From contig DATGHU010000034.1 of NCBI GenBank assembly GCA_035307765.1, forward strand, positions 62,001 through 126,000: a stretch of 64,000 nucleotides of DNA, read 5' to 3'. The notes beneath the pieces were generated by a model. The model was given only the letters and a program-made list of their open reading frames with translations. It was not told the origin of the DNA and searched no databases. The position numbers were made by a program, and so were the translations under genes. How positions within the stretch are numbered: the first letter of the stretch is position 1; each line of letters starts with the position of its first letter. This document shows positions 18,591-27,309 of the stretch, in pieces. Source of the stretch: a bacterium (GTDB lineage Bacteria > Sysuimicrobiota > Sysuimicrobiia > Sysuimicrobiales > Segetimicrobiaceae).

Positions 18591-19887
18591 GGACCGCCTC
18601 CGGGACGCGCTCGCTCTCCGGAAGGTACCATCCGACCGTGCGGTTGCGCTCCTGGAACACCCGCCCGGCCGCCTGCTGCATCGATGCCGGCGTGACGGCG
18701 CTCAGCCGCTCCTGAAAACGCGCCAGGTAGTCGGTGTCCGCCACGATCTCGGAGCTCCCGAGGAGCACCGCCTGCCCGGACACCCCATCGGCGGCGTAGA
18801 CCCACTGGGCGCGCGCCTGCTTGTGCACCTTCTCCAACTCCTCGGGGCCGACCGGCGCCTGCGCAAGACGATCGAGCTCGGTGCGGATGGCCGTCTCGAC
18901 GCGCTCGGGCGCCACTCCCGGACGCAGCGTCACCCCGATCTCGAACAGCGCTGGATCGAGCGTGGGCCGGAACGAACTGCCGACATCCACCGCGAGCTGT
19001 TGCTCGACGAGCGCGCGATAGAGGCGGCTGCTCCGGGCGCCCATCGCCTCACCCCCGAACACTCCGGGGCCTTTAAACCCCGAGAGGATGCCGTCGAGCA
19101 ACAGGCACGGGAAGAAATCCGGGTCCGTCGCCGCGGGCGCATGAAACACCATCTGCAACTGCGGGACGGCCCCCCCAGGCCGCCGGAGGGTGACCCGGCG
19201 TTCCCCCTCTTGTGGCGGCTCCACGCTTCGGACCGCGGGGGGCGGCGGACCGGGCGCGATCGGCTCGAACGCGTCCCGGATCTGGCGGAGGAGCGCGTCG
19301 CCGTCAAAATCCCCCACCGCCACGACGACGGCGTTGTTCGGGGTGTAGTAGGTGCGGTAATGGCGGACCAGATCATCCCGCGTCATGGCCACCAGGTCGC
19401 TCTTGTACCCGATGACCGCGTGCCGATACGTGTGGACGCGGTACGCTGCGGCCTCGACCTCCTCATACAGCGCGTACTCGGGGTTGTTCTCCGCCCCCTC
19501 ACGTTCGGAAATGATCACGGTCCGCTCGCTCGCGACCTCTTCGGGGTCGAAGAGCGAGTTGCACATGCGGTCGGACTCGATACGGATCCCGAGGCCGATG
19601 TGCTCGGCGGGCAGGGTTTCGAAGTACGCCGTAAAATCCTTCCAGGTGAACCCGTTCCAACTCCCTCCATGCCGGTTGACGAGGCGGGAAAACTCCCCCT
19701 TGCCGAGCGTAGGCGTGCCCTTGAACAGCATGTGCTCGACCCAGTGTGAGATCCCGGTGACGCCGGGCACCTCGTTCCTGCTGCCCACCCGGTACCAGAC
19801 CCAGAAACTGGCGACAGGGGCCGTGTGCACCTCGCGCAGCAGGACGACCAAGCCGTTGGACAGGACGGCGCGCGTTGTGGGTTCCAT
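18583..19887 (-). CDS. M16-family zinc peptidase (catalytic subunit)
   Basis: 434-residue metallopeptidase with the inverted zinc motif HWVEH (His48, Glu51, His52) and the downstream acidic block EGAENNPEYALYEEVE that supplies the third ligand. ATG 19887 is chosen because GAGGAG precedes it. An in-frame ATG ten codons earlier is unlikely. No signal peptide is seen, so it is probably cytosolic. It is the first gene of an operon with the inactive partner and the F420 oxidoreductases. The peptide substrate is unknown. Confidence 0.88.
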   Translation of the reverse strand: MEPTTRAVLSNGLVVLLREVHTAPVASFWVWYRVGSRNEVPGVTGISHWVEHMLFKGTPTLGKGEFSRLVNRHGGSWNGFTWKDFTAYFETLPAEHIGLGIRIESDRMCNSLFDPEEVASERTVIISEREGAENNPEYALYEEVEAAAYRVHTYRHAVIGYKSDLVAMTRDDLVRHYRTYYTPNNAVVVAVGDFDGDALLRQIRDAFEPIAPGPPPPAVRSVEPPQEGERRVTLRRPGGAVPQLQMVFHAPAATDPDFFPCLLLDGILSGFKGPGVFGGEAMGARSSRLYRALVEQQLAVDVGSSFRPTLDPALFEIGVTLRPGVAPERVETAIRTELDRLAQAPVGPEELEKVHKQARAQWVYAADGVSGQAVLLGSSEIVADTDYLARFQERLSAVTPASMQQAAGRVFQERNRTVGWYLPESERVPEAVHA

Positions 19888-20117
19888 CGCCGAGCTCCTC
19901 TCGGGTCTCAATCCCATCCCCTGGCCGACCTTCGAACGCCGGCGGGCACGGCGGGGCCGGGCCGCGAGTCCGGGGATCGCCCTACCCTTCGGCCCCGAGG
20001 ATGACCCCCCCTGCCTTCTCCAACGGGACGGGAAGGGTTCCTGCTTCCCGGCTTCGTAACCCCGTGCGGCTGCCTTCTACCATATCCGGTGGAGCAATCA
20101 GGAGCCTGCGCAGGCAG

Positions 20118-20930
20118 GTGACGTCTCATTTTAGAATACGCACGAAATCAGGGGCATTTGGCTTCATTCGAACCATTGGCTTTTGTTTTGCATTCACTGG
20201 CGGCCCCGGAGCCCTGCCGTACCTCTTCGAAGTCCTCGACACGCCCAGCGACAACCGCCGGTGGGCCTGGGCTTGGGGCTGGAAGGAGGCGCTCCCCACC
20301 GAAAAGCGCATCTTCTACGGCCGCGTGATCGCCCGAAAGCCCACATTTGTCTCGATGGGGTTCCTGCCACACTTCTTCGCGCTGACCGGAAACGTCGGGG
20401 ATCCGGATGACTGCCGGCGGCTGTACGACGCAGGCCGGCTCACGACGTTCGGGCGGCGCGTGTACGAACTCGTCGGTGCCCGGGGACCGCTCACAACCCG
20501 GGAGATCCGGGCCGCCGTCGAACCCCACCGGACGGGGAGCAGCGGGCGCCTGCTGCGGGCGCTGGCCGAACTGCAGAGTCGATTCCTGCTCGCTCGGATC
20601 GCGGAGGTGGGGGACAACCCCGGCAACTACGCCTACGTCTGGGATCTGTTCGACCGGTGGCTCCCGGAAATCGTCGCCCGCGCGCGCGGGATCTCCCAGC
20701 GCTGCGCGGCCGCGGCGCTGCTCGAACAATACGCGCGGATCGCCGGCGCCCCGCGCCCCGAAGATGCCGCAGCGTTGTTCGAGTGGTCCCCCTCCCTCCT
20801 GGCGACGGCGCTCGCCGACGTCCGCCGCGGCGGGGAGATCAGCGTCGTCCGAGGACCGGAGGGGGAAGATCGCCTGGTCGCGACCCGCCGCCTCCGCCGA
20901 CTCCAGTCCGGTCGAAACGCTCGCCGCTGA
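20118..20930 (+). CDS. AlkZ/YcaQ-like winged-helix protein (putative DNA glycosylase relative)
   Basis: About 270 residues from GTG 20118. The open frame extends further upstream through a region without homologous character. The stretch GFCFAFTGGPGALPYLFEVL followed by KRIFYGRVIARKPTFVSM and TTREIRAAV resembles short AlkZ-related proteins, cousins of the YcaQ crosslink-repair glycosylase, with winged-helix repeats. Repair function is inferred only from this resemblance, and the catalytic QxQ of true YcaQ was not recognised. It is divergent from the M16 operon across a 230-base gap. The start is uncertain. Confidence 0.55.
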   Translation: MTSHFRIRTKSGAFGFIRTIGFCFAFTGGPGALPYLFEVLDTPSDNRRWAWAWGWKEALPTEKRIFYGRVIARKPTFVSMGFLPHFFALTGNVGDPDDCRRLYDAGRLTTFGRRVYELVGARGPLTTREIRAAVEPHRTGSSGRLLRALAELQSRFLLARIAEVGDNPGNYAYVWDLFDRWLPEIVARARGISQRCAAAALLEQYARIAGAPRPEDAAALFEWSPSLLATALADVRRGGEISVVRGPEGEDRLVATRRLRRLQSGRNARR

Positions 20931-20987
20931 CGGCCCCGGGCGTCGGCCCGATCTGCGGGCGCCGCGCGGCGATCCGCGGACTCGCGG

Positions 20988-21458
20988 TTACGCTGCGCGG
21001 GAGACCGCCGCCTCCACCTCTTCGTACGGGGGCTCGACGCCGGGCTTCTCCGCCACCCACGTGTAGACGACCTTGCCGTGCTTGTCGAGGACGAACACGG
21101 CACGCCGCGCGATGCCGTTCAACAGGCCGATGAAGCTGTTCTCGTAGACGTCGTACGCCTTCATCGCCTCGTGGTTGAAATCGCTCAGCATCATCTGCTT
21201 CAAATTGTGCTGTTTGGCGAACTCGGTCAGCGTGAACGGCGTGTCCGCGCTGATCCCCACGACCTGAGCGTTGAGCGCATCGATCCTGCTGTGGTCGTCC
21301 CGGAACCGGCACATTTCCTTCGTGCACGTCCCGGTAAATGCCGCTGGAAAAAACGCGAGGACCGTGGTCTTCCCGCGCAGCTCGCTGATCCGGACGGCCT
21401 TGCGGTCCCCGCTGACGAGCGTCGCGTCTGGCGCTTGCTGTCCCACCTCTACCGGCAT
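20988..21458 (-). CDS. Peroxiredoxin (BCP/AhpE type)
   Basis: Thioredoxin-fold peroxidase of 156 residues that reduces hydrogen peroxide and organic peroxides. The peroxidatic cysteine is Cys45 in PAAFTGTCTKEMC, and Cys50 five residues later could be the resolving cysteine, as in BCP proteins. ATG 21458 is preceded by AAGGAGG. The longer frame upstream is not coding-like. It is divergently placed from an OsmC-type peroxidase gene with a 164-base shared control region, suggesting a joint oxidative-stress response. Confidence 0.92.
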   Translation of the reverse strand: MPVEVGQQAPDATLVSGDRKAVRISELRGKTTVLAFFPAAFTGTCTKEMCRFRDDHSRIDALNAQVVGISADTPFTLTEFAKQHNLKQMMLSDFNHEAMKAYDVYENSFIGLLNGIARRAVFVLDKHGKVVYTWVAEKPGVEPPYEEVEAAVSRAA

Positions 21459-21622
21459 CGTGGACCTCCTTCCATCTCGATGATCGCTTCCCAGATACCG
21501 ACTGCGGCCCCGGGGGAATCGTCCGGGGTCGGCCTCCCCCCCGATATTGCCCATCCGTGAAGTATGGTACGCTGGGGGTGGCCGGTTTGCATCCCGGAAC
21601 ACCCCCCCAAGGAGGTCAGACC

Positions 21623-22066
21623 ATGGCAGCGACCAGGCGCGCCGATGTAACCTGGGAAGGCGACTTGATGTCGGGCAAGGGCGCGGTGAGCGCCAGTTCC
21701 AGCAAGGTCTTTACGGCCCTCCCGGTGACGTGGGCCTCGCGCACAGAGGCGGCGGGAGGAAAGACCAGCCCCGAGGAACTGATCGCCGCCGCCCACGCCA
21801 GCTGCTACGCGATGGCCCTGTCGTTTGGACTGGCCGGCGCAGGCACGCCGCCGAAGAAGCTCGAGGTCAGCGCCACCGTGACATTCGACAAGGTCGACGC
21901 CGGCTTCCGGGTCACCTCGAGCGCCCTGACCGTGCGCGGCTGGGTCCCGGGCCTCAACGCCGAGGGTTTCCGGAAGGCCGCGGAAGGGGCCAAGGACGGG
22001 TGCCCCGTCTCGCAGGCGCTCAAAGGCAACGTCAAGCTGAGCGTGGAGGCCACGCTGGCGAGCTAG
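21623..22066 (+). CDS. OsmC/Ohr-family hydroperoxide reductase
   Basis: 147-residue OsmC-family protein, a thiol-dependent reductase of organic hydroperoxides. The two reactive cysteines are Cys61 in AAHASCYAMAL and Cys127 in DGCPVSQAL. ATG 21623 has a perfect AAGGAGG 7 bases upstream (21609-21615). The early VTWEGDLMSGKG is typical of the OsmC subgroup rather than Ohr. Its divergent neighbour is a peroxiredoxin. Confidence 0.92.
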   Translation: MAATRRADVTWEGDLMSGKGAVSASSSKVFTALPVTWASRTEAAGGKTSPEELIAAAHASCYAMALSFGLAGAGTPPKKLEVSATVTFDKVDAGFRVTSSALTVRGWVPGLNAEGFRKAAEGAKDGCPVSQALKGNVKLSVEATLAS

Positions 22067-22129
22067 CGCCCGCGAGGTCGGCGGATCCGCCGAAGCCCAT
22101 CCCTCGGGCGAACGGCTAGCCGCGGGCGC
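22066..22129. repeat. Nested inverted repeats at a convergent gene junction
   Basis: Nine-base arms GCGCCCGCG (22066-22074) and CGCGGGCGC (22121-22129) enclose a perfect 14-base palindrome CGGCGGATCCGCCG at 22079-22092. They lie where the OsmC gene and the M20 peptidase gene converge. The right arm is inside the last codons of the peptidase gene. It could act as a bidirectional terminator without a T-run, or be chance in such GC-rich sequence. Confidence 0.35.
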
Positions 22130-23495
22130 CGAACCGCTCCATGATGTGGGCCATCAGGAGCGTCGTCTCCCGGAAATCGCTGGCGCGCACGTTCTCGTCG
22201 GGGGCGTGGGCGCGCGCGTTCCAGTACCCCGACCCGACGCTGACGAGCGGGATCCCCAGCACCGGACCCACGTCGTAGGCGGGGCCGGTCCCTGCCGAGG
22301 TAGGATAGATCAGCACCTGGCGGCCCGTCGCCTCCTTGACGCAGTCGCGCACCAGGCCGACGAACGGATCGCTGAGATCGGTCCGCCAGGGGAACTCCGC
22401 CCCCAGAACCGTCACCCCGATGTCGGTGAAGCCGTGCGCGTCCAGATGCGTGCGGACGTTTCGGGCGATCTCGTGCGGGTCCTGCTCCGGCACGAGGCGG
22501 AAGTCGATCTTGGCGCGGGCAACCTTGGGGAGCACGGTCTTCGAACCCTCGAGCGTGTACCCCCCCCACAGACCGCAGATCGTACACGTGGGCGTGAAGA
22601 GCAGCTGGCGAACCGCATCCTGACCCGAGACCCCGCCGATCAGCCGGTCGACCCCGACGCGCCGGCGCAACTCCTCGACGACCTCCGGCGGGATCTGTCG
22701 AACCGCCTCCTCCTCGGCGGCAGTGGGCCGCCGGACCCGGTCGTAGTGCCCGGGGATCTGCACGCGGCCGGTTCGGTCCTTGAAGGTGCTGAGGGCCCAG
22801 ACCAGGCGTGTTCCGGCGCCTTCGATGACGGCCCCCAGCGAGGAATGGAGGTCGACGCTTGCGGTCGTGGCCTCGAGCTGCAGGTAGCAGATCCCCTTCA
22901 TCCCGCAGACGATGTGCATGCGCTCCTGCGGGTCGCGCTCGCCGTACTCCCAGATGCAGGCGTCGGCCTTGAGCAGGTCGGTGTGGGTCCGCGTGATCGC
23001 GCCGAGGTGGACGCTGCTGATCTCCTCCTCGCCCTCGATGAGGAACTTGACCCGGCAGGGGAGCCCGCCGCCCACGGCCCGCAGCGCCCGGAGGGCCCCG
23101 ATCCGTGTCATGAAATCGCCCTTGTTGTCGGACACCCCGCGGCCGAGCAGCAGTCCGTCCCGCTGGGTCACGTCAAACGGCGGCACCGTCCACTCGTCGA
23201 GCGGCTCGGCCGGCTGGACGTCGTAGTGGTCGTAGAAGAGGAGGGTCCGCGGGGACCGCCCGTCAAACTCCCCAACGACGACCGGATTTGCGCCGTCGTG
23301 TTCGAGGACGGTCACCCGGCCGCCGCACCCGCGCAGCAGGTCGCCCACGGCCCGCACGGTCTCGGGGATCCCCTTCCGCTGCGCGGCCACCGACGGGATC
23401 CGCACGAGGCGGCGGAGATCCTCGATTCCCCCGGGCAGGTCCGCGTCGATCCGGGCGCTCAGGGCGTCGTCCACAGCGATCAGTCCTCCGTTCAT
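22116..23495 (-). CDS. M20-family metallopeptidase (dipeptidase/deacylase type)
   Basis: 459-residue di-zinc hydrolase. Metal-site motifs are YDHYDVQP near residue 92, GRGVSDNKG near residue 118, and the catalytic-base region EGEEE near residue 154. A dimerisation domain follows, and the C-terminal region has SVGSGYWNARAHAPDENV with a further histidine ligand. The family includes dipeptidases, carboxypeptidases and N-acyl-amino acid deacylases. Divergent from an M42 peptidase, GNAT and racemase gene set, it is a candidate N-acyl-amino acid hydrolase, but a plain dipeptidase is equally possible. Confidence 0.87.
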   Translation of the reverse strand: MNGGLIAVDDALSARIDADLPGGIEDLRRLVRIPSVAAQRKGIPETVRAVGDLLRGCGGRVTVLEHDGANPVVVGEFDGRSPRTLLFYDHYDVQPAEPLDEWTVPPFDVTQRDGLLLGRGVSDNKGDFMTRIGALRALRAVGGGLPCRVKFLIEGEEEISSVHLGAITRTHTDLLKADACIWEYGERDPQERMHIVCGMKGICYLQLEATTASVDLHSSLGAVIEGAGTRLVWALSTFKDRTGRVQIPGHYDRVRRPTAAEEEAVRQIPPEVVEELRRRVGVDRLIGGVSGQDAVRQLLFTPTCTICGLWGGYTLEGSKTVLPKVARAKIDFRLVPEQDPHEIARNVRTHLDAHGFTDIGVTVLGAEFPWRTDLSDPFVGLVRDCVKEATGRQVLIYPTSAGTGPAYDVGPVLGIPLVSVGSGYWNARAHAPDENVRASDFRETTLLMAHIMERFGARG

Positions 23496-23635
23496 GAAAT
23501 CGGGTTCCGCTCACCATTGGGCGCGGCGGCGGGTTTTCCCTGGTGGGATGGCCCGCCGTCCGGCAGGACCTGTCCGCCCCTGGCGGAACTCTCAGGAGGG
23601 TTTCGGAATCCGCGCAGAGCAGACGGAGGTCGCTG

Positions 23636-24688
23636 GTGGAATCACGCACGCTGTTGGCCCTGTTGTCGAACGCGTTCGGCGTCTCGGGGTTTGAGGACGA
23701 CGCGCGGTCGGTCGTCCGCTCGTACGTCGAAGGATACGCCGATGAGGTCCGCACCGATGCGCTCGGGAATCTCATCGCGACCCGGCGGGGGCGGGAGGGG
23801 TTCACCCTCATGCTCGACGCGCATCTCGATGAGGTCGGCGTGATCATCAGCCACGTGGAAGAGGACGGATTCCTTCGCTTTATGCCCATCGGCGGCTGGG
23901 ACCCCCGAGTGCTCCTGGCGCAGGCGGTGACGGTGCGGACGAGATCCGGCGCCCTGGTCCGCGGGGTGATCGGCGCGGTCCCCCCCCATCTGCTTCGGCC
24001 GGAGGATCGCGAAAAACCGGTGCTGCTCGACTCGCTGTACATCGATGTCGCCGCCCCCTCGGCGGGGGCCGTGGCGCAGCGCGGCATCCGCATTGGCGAT
24101 CCCGCCGTGCCCGGGCACGCGTGCGAGGCGCTGGGGGAGGAGTGGATCCTCGGTAAGGCGCTCGACGACCGCGCCGGGTGCGCCGTGCTGATCAAGGTGC
24201 TGGAAGCGGTGGCCGGCGAGCGCCTGGACCTGACCCTGGTCTGCAACTTCGCGATCGGGGAGGAAACCGGGTTGCGTGGCGCCCGGACGGCCGCGTATCA
24301 GATTCGACCCGACCTGGCGCTCGCGCTCGAGGGCACCGTGGCCGCCGACACCCCCGGCGTGCTCCCGCAGCGCCAGCCGACCCGCACCGGAGGAGGCCCG
24401 GCCCTGACGATCGCCGACCCGACCATCATCGTCCGCCCGCACGTCGTCCGGGCGCTGGAGCAGCTGGCGGAGCGGCATGCCATCCCCTACCAGTTCAAGC
24501 GCCCGATGTCCGGCGGCACCGATGCCGGCGCCATCCACCAAAGCCGCGGCGGTGTGCCGACGGGAGTGGTCTCGCTTCCGTGTCGGTACATTCACTCCCC
24601 GATCGGCATGCTCCGTCTGGACGACTTCGAGCACACCGTCCACCTCGTGACGGCCTTCGCTCGGGAAGCACGCGGACTGGTGAGTTGA
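23636..24688 (+). CDS. M42-family metallo-aminopeptidase
   Basis: 350-residue cytosolic peptidase of the M42 (glutamyl aminopeptidase/FrvX/PepA-type) family, usually a tetrahedral dodecamer cleaving short peptides. Metal and catalytic motifs appear in order: DAHLDEVG near residue 61, LDDRAG near residue 178, EETGLRG near residue 210, and GGTDAGAIH near residue 297. GTG 23636 follows GGAGG at a good spacing. The open frame extends 31 codons further back but lacks a ribosome site. It is followed after 15 bases by the GNAT gene. Confidence 0.9.
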   Translation: MESRTLLALLSNAFGVSGFEDDARSVVRSYVEGYADEVRTDALGNLIATRRGREGFTLMLDAHLDEVGVIISHVEEDGFLRFMPIGGWDPRVLLAQAVTVRTRSGALVRGVIGAVPPHLLRPEDREKPVLLDSLYIDVAAPSAGAVAQRGIRIGDPAVPGHACEALGEEWILGKALDDRAGCAVLIKVLEAVAGERLDLTLVCNFAIGEETGLRGARTAAYQIRPDLALALEGTVAADTPGVLPQRQPTRTGGGPALTIADPTIIVRPHVVRALEQLAERHAIPYQFKRPMSGGTDAGAIHQSRGGVPTGVVSLPCRYIHSPIGMLRLDDFEHTVHLVTAFAREARGLVS

Positions 24689-24703
24689 GCGGAGGGCGGA
24701 ACG

Positions 24704-25573
24704 GTGTTTACGGTGCGCGCGGTCGTCGACCCGGACACGATCCGGCTTTGCGAAGACCTGCAGATGCGGATCTGGGGGATGTCCGAGCGTGAGGTCGTGC
24801 CGCTTCACCAACTCGTCGCGGCGATCTCGGCGGGGGGGCTCGTGCTGGGGGGGTTCGCGCCCGACGGCGCGCTCGTGGGATTCGCGTATGCCGTCCCTGG
24901 ATGGCGTCTCGGCCTCCCGGTGTGGCACTCGCATATGACGGGGGTCCTCCCCACCCATCAAGACTCGGGGCTGGGGTTCCAGCTGAAGTGCGCGCAGCGC
25001 GAGGGGGCGCTCGCAGCGGGCGTCGCGCACATCGTGTGGACCTACGACCCCCTGCAGGCGGGGAATGCCCGCTTCAACCTCGGCCGGCTTGGCGCGGTGG
25101 CATCCCGCTACCATGAGGACTACTACGGGGCCATGACCGACGCGATCAACCGCGGGCTGCCCAGCGACCGGTTCGAGGTGGACTGGTTCCTCCGCTCGGC
25201 CAGGGTCGTCTCGCGGCTCGCCGGTGTCCCCCGTGCCCCGCTGGACCTCGACTGCCCGTGGGCGCTTGCGGCCGCCGGCCCCACCTCCCCCCCCGCCCCG
25301 GGGCGGCCGCACCTCGATCTGGATGCCCCCCGCCTCCTGGTGGAGATCCCGCCCAACCTCGCCGCGCTGAAGACCGAGCATCCCGATCTCGCCGCGTCGT
25401 GGCGGGAAGCGACGCGGACGGTGTTTCGCTTCTACCTCGGCCGCGGATATAAAGCCACCGAGGCGGCCGCGGTTCCGGATTCGGACGTCCCCCGCACCGC
25501 CTATCTCCTGGAGCGAACGCCCAAGCACGTCGCCACGCTGCCCTCCGGGCAGCGGGAAGGAGCCCCGCGGTGA
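24704..25573 (+). CDS. GNAT-family N-acyltransferase (COG3375-like)
   Basis: 289-residue predicted GNAT-superfamily acyltransferase. Recognisable parts are HMTGVLPTHQDSGLGFQLK, the acyl-CoA binding region, and TYDPLQAGNARFNLGRLGA further on. It starts at GTG 24704 behind GGAGG. The gene overlaps the racemase-like gene by 4 bases. In several bacteria this kind of GNAT protein is linked to N-succinylamino acid racemase and supplies the N-acyl amino acid. The same role is inferred here from context. The acyl donor is unknown. Confidence 0.75.
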   Translation: MFTVRAVVDPDTIRLCEDLQMRIWGMSEREVVPLHQLVAAISAGGLVLGGFAPDGALVGFAYAVPGWRLGLPVWHSHMTGVLPTHQDSGLGFQLKCAQREGALAAGVAHIVWTYDPLQAGNARFNLGRLGAVASRYHEDYYGAMTDAINRGLPSDRFEVDWFLRSARVVSRLAGVPRAPLDLDCPWALAAAGPTSPPAPGRPHLDLDAPRLLVEIPPNLAALKTEHPDLAASWREATRTVFRFYLGRGYKATEAAAVPDSDVPRTAYLLERTPKHVATLPSGQREGAPR

Positions 25574-26682
25574 GAATCGAGCGCATCGAGCTGCGCCACG
25601 TCCGGATCCCCTACATCTTTCCCTTCGAGACCTCCGTGGACCGGGATGAGGCGAAGGACTGCTTGATCGTCCGCGCTTGGGTCGACGGCCTGGAAGGCTG
25701 GGGCGAGTCCCCGGTGACGATGAAGCCTTACTATAAGGAAGAGACCGTCGAGACCGCCTGGCCGATCCTCACCGGCTTCGTCATCCCTCGCGTGATCGGC
25801 CGGACGCTCGATCGTCCTCAAGAGGTGGTGGAGTGGGTCGCGCCGATCCGCCGCCACTATCTGGCGAAAGCCGGGCTGGAGGCGGCCCTGTGGGACGTGT
25901 ACGCGCAGCGGCAGGGGATCTCCCTGGCGGCGGCGCTCGGCGGCACCCGAACCAAGATCGACGTCGGGATGAGCGTGGGCATCGAACCGACGATTGACGC
26001 CGTGCTCTCCCGGATCGACACGTGGCTGGGCCAAGGGTACCAACGCATCAAGGTGAAGATCAAACCGGGGTTCGATCTCGCGCTGGTTCGGGCGATCCGG
26101 GACCGCTTCGGGGGGATCCGGCTCCAGGTCGACGCGAACACCGCCTACTCGCTTCGCGATCTCTCCCGGCTCCGCGAACTCGACGACTACGATCTGCTGA
26201 TGATCGAGCAGCCCCTCGACCACGACGACATCATCGATCACGCGACGCTGCAGCGAGCCCTGCGGACGCCGATCTGCCTTGACGAGTCGATCGACTCCAG
26301 CGAGGACGCGCGGAAGGCGATCGATCTCGGCGCCTGCACCATCATCAACATCAAAACCGCCCGGATGGGCGGGCTGAGCGAGGGACTGCGTTGCCACGCC
26401 ATCTGTCAGGACCGCGGGATCCCGGTGTGGTGCGGCGGATTCCTCGAAACCGGCATCGGCCGCGCCGCGAACATCGCGATTGCCTCGCTCCCAAATTTCA
26501 CCCTTCCCGCCGACCTCGGCGCCAGCCGGCGGTACTTTCACGAGGACATCATCGAGCCATGGGTCGAGGTCAACCGGGATGGAACGGTGGACGTGCCGAC
26601 CGGTCCCGGGCTGGGATTTGCGGTCGTCGAGCGGTTGGTCGACAAGTACACGGTGCGGAAGGAGACGTTTCGAGCGTCCTGA
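25570..26682 (+). CDS. N-acylamino acid racemase / o-succinylbenzoate synthase family enzyme
   Basis: Enolase-superfamily enzyme of 370 residues. The catalytic lysines are Lys161 and Lys163 in RIKVKIKPG and Lys262 in NIKTARMGG. The magnesium ligands are Asp188 (VDANTAYS), Glu213 (MIEQPLDH) and Asp238 (CLDESI). These match N-succinylamino acid racemases within one residue. The C-terminal GGFLETGIGRAANI is also typical. The family is bifunctional in sequence: it may be MenC of menaquinone synthesis or a racemase. No other men genes are near, while a GNAT and peptidases are, which favours racemase. Translation is coupled to the GNAT gene. Confidence 0.85.
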   Translation: MRIERIELRHVRIPYIFPFETSVDRDEAKDCLIVRAWVDGLEGWGESPVTMKPYYKEETVETAWPILTGFVIPRVIGRTLDRPQEVVEWVAPIRRHYLAKAGLEAALWDVYAQRQGISLAAALGGTRTKIDVGMSVGIEPTIDAVLSRIDTWLGQGYQRIKVKIKPGFDLALVRAIRDRFGGIRLQVDANTAYSLRDLSRLRELDDYDLLMIEQPLDHDDIIDHATLQRALRTPICLDESIDSSEDARKAIDLGACTIINIKTARMGGLSEGLRCHAICQDRGIPVWCGGFLETGIGRAANIAIASLPNFTLPADLGASRRYFHEDIIEPWVEVNRDGTVDVPTGPGLGFAVVERLVDKYTVRKETFRAS

Positions 26683-26725
26683 GCGGCACGCACGCCGCCC
26701 CCGGGGATGACCGCGAAGTGCGATC

Positions 26726-27167
26726 CTACGGATCGAGGAGTTCGATATCGTGCCTTCTCCGAATCGCCGCCAGGGTCCCGGCTTCCGGGGGACGCCCGGA
26801 CTCCCGGGGGGCCTCCGCGGTCTCCTCCAGGAAACGCTCCAGCCCGGCGGGAGCGAAGATCACCAGCACCCGCGCCGGATGCGGCCCGGGGTTCCAAAAC
26901 ATGTGGGGGGTGCCCCGCGGGATGAACACAAACGACCCGGCCGGCGCGCGGACCGTCCGTTCGCCCACCCGCGCCGCCACGGTTCCCTCCAGCACGTAGA
27001 GCGCCTCGTCCGAGAGCCGATGCCGATGCCGCCCCAACTCGGGGGCCCCCGGGATCGGCGCGCTCTCGACGACCGAGAACCGACCACGGGTCTCCCCGGC
27101 ACCGGCCTTTGAGCGTGGCCGTCGCTCCCCGGTCGGCGAGCACGAGCGTCTTCCCTTCACCCGGCAT
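26726..27167 (-). pseudogene. Cupin-domain protein with a single-base frameshift
   Basis: A small beta-barrel cupin. The cupin core is readable: GRHRHRLSDEALYVLEGTVAARVG, PAGSFVFIPRGTPHMFWN, then AGLERFLEE. This part lies in one frame, while the beginning from ATG 27167 (MPGEGKTLVLADRGATATLK) lies in another. Deleting one base of the AAA run at 27108-27110 joins them into a continuous protein of about 146 residues. Either the gene is broken or the base is an assembly error. The C-terminal leucine-acid helix is like cupins of unknown role found beside catabolic genes. Confidence 0.7.
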
Positions 27168-27309
27168 CAGGACGACGCTCCTCGGCCATCTTCCGCCTCC
27201 CACCTCGTTGTCGATCTCCTTCTGCCCGCCCCGCCGGCCCACCCTCCTGCTCGCATCGTCCCGCGGCCCAAAGCAGGAAAGCCCCGGCGTGGCGTGAAGA
27301 AGGAGCCCA

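Noticed and set aside
21459-21622. Divergent promoter pair between peroxiredoxin and OsmC genes
   Set aside because: A promoter must exist here, but no -35/-10 pair with acceptable spacing and match was found, so it is not listed as a feature.
25570-26682. MenC of menaquinone synthesis
   Set aside because: Residues alone cannot exclude it, but no men genes are near and the coupled GNAT gene fits N-acylamino acid racemase better.
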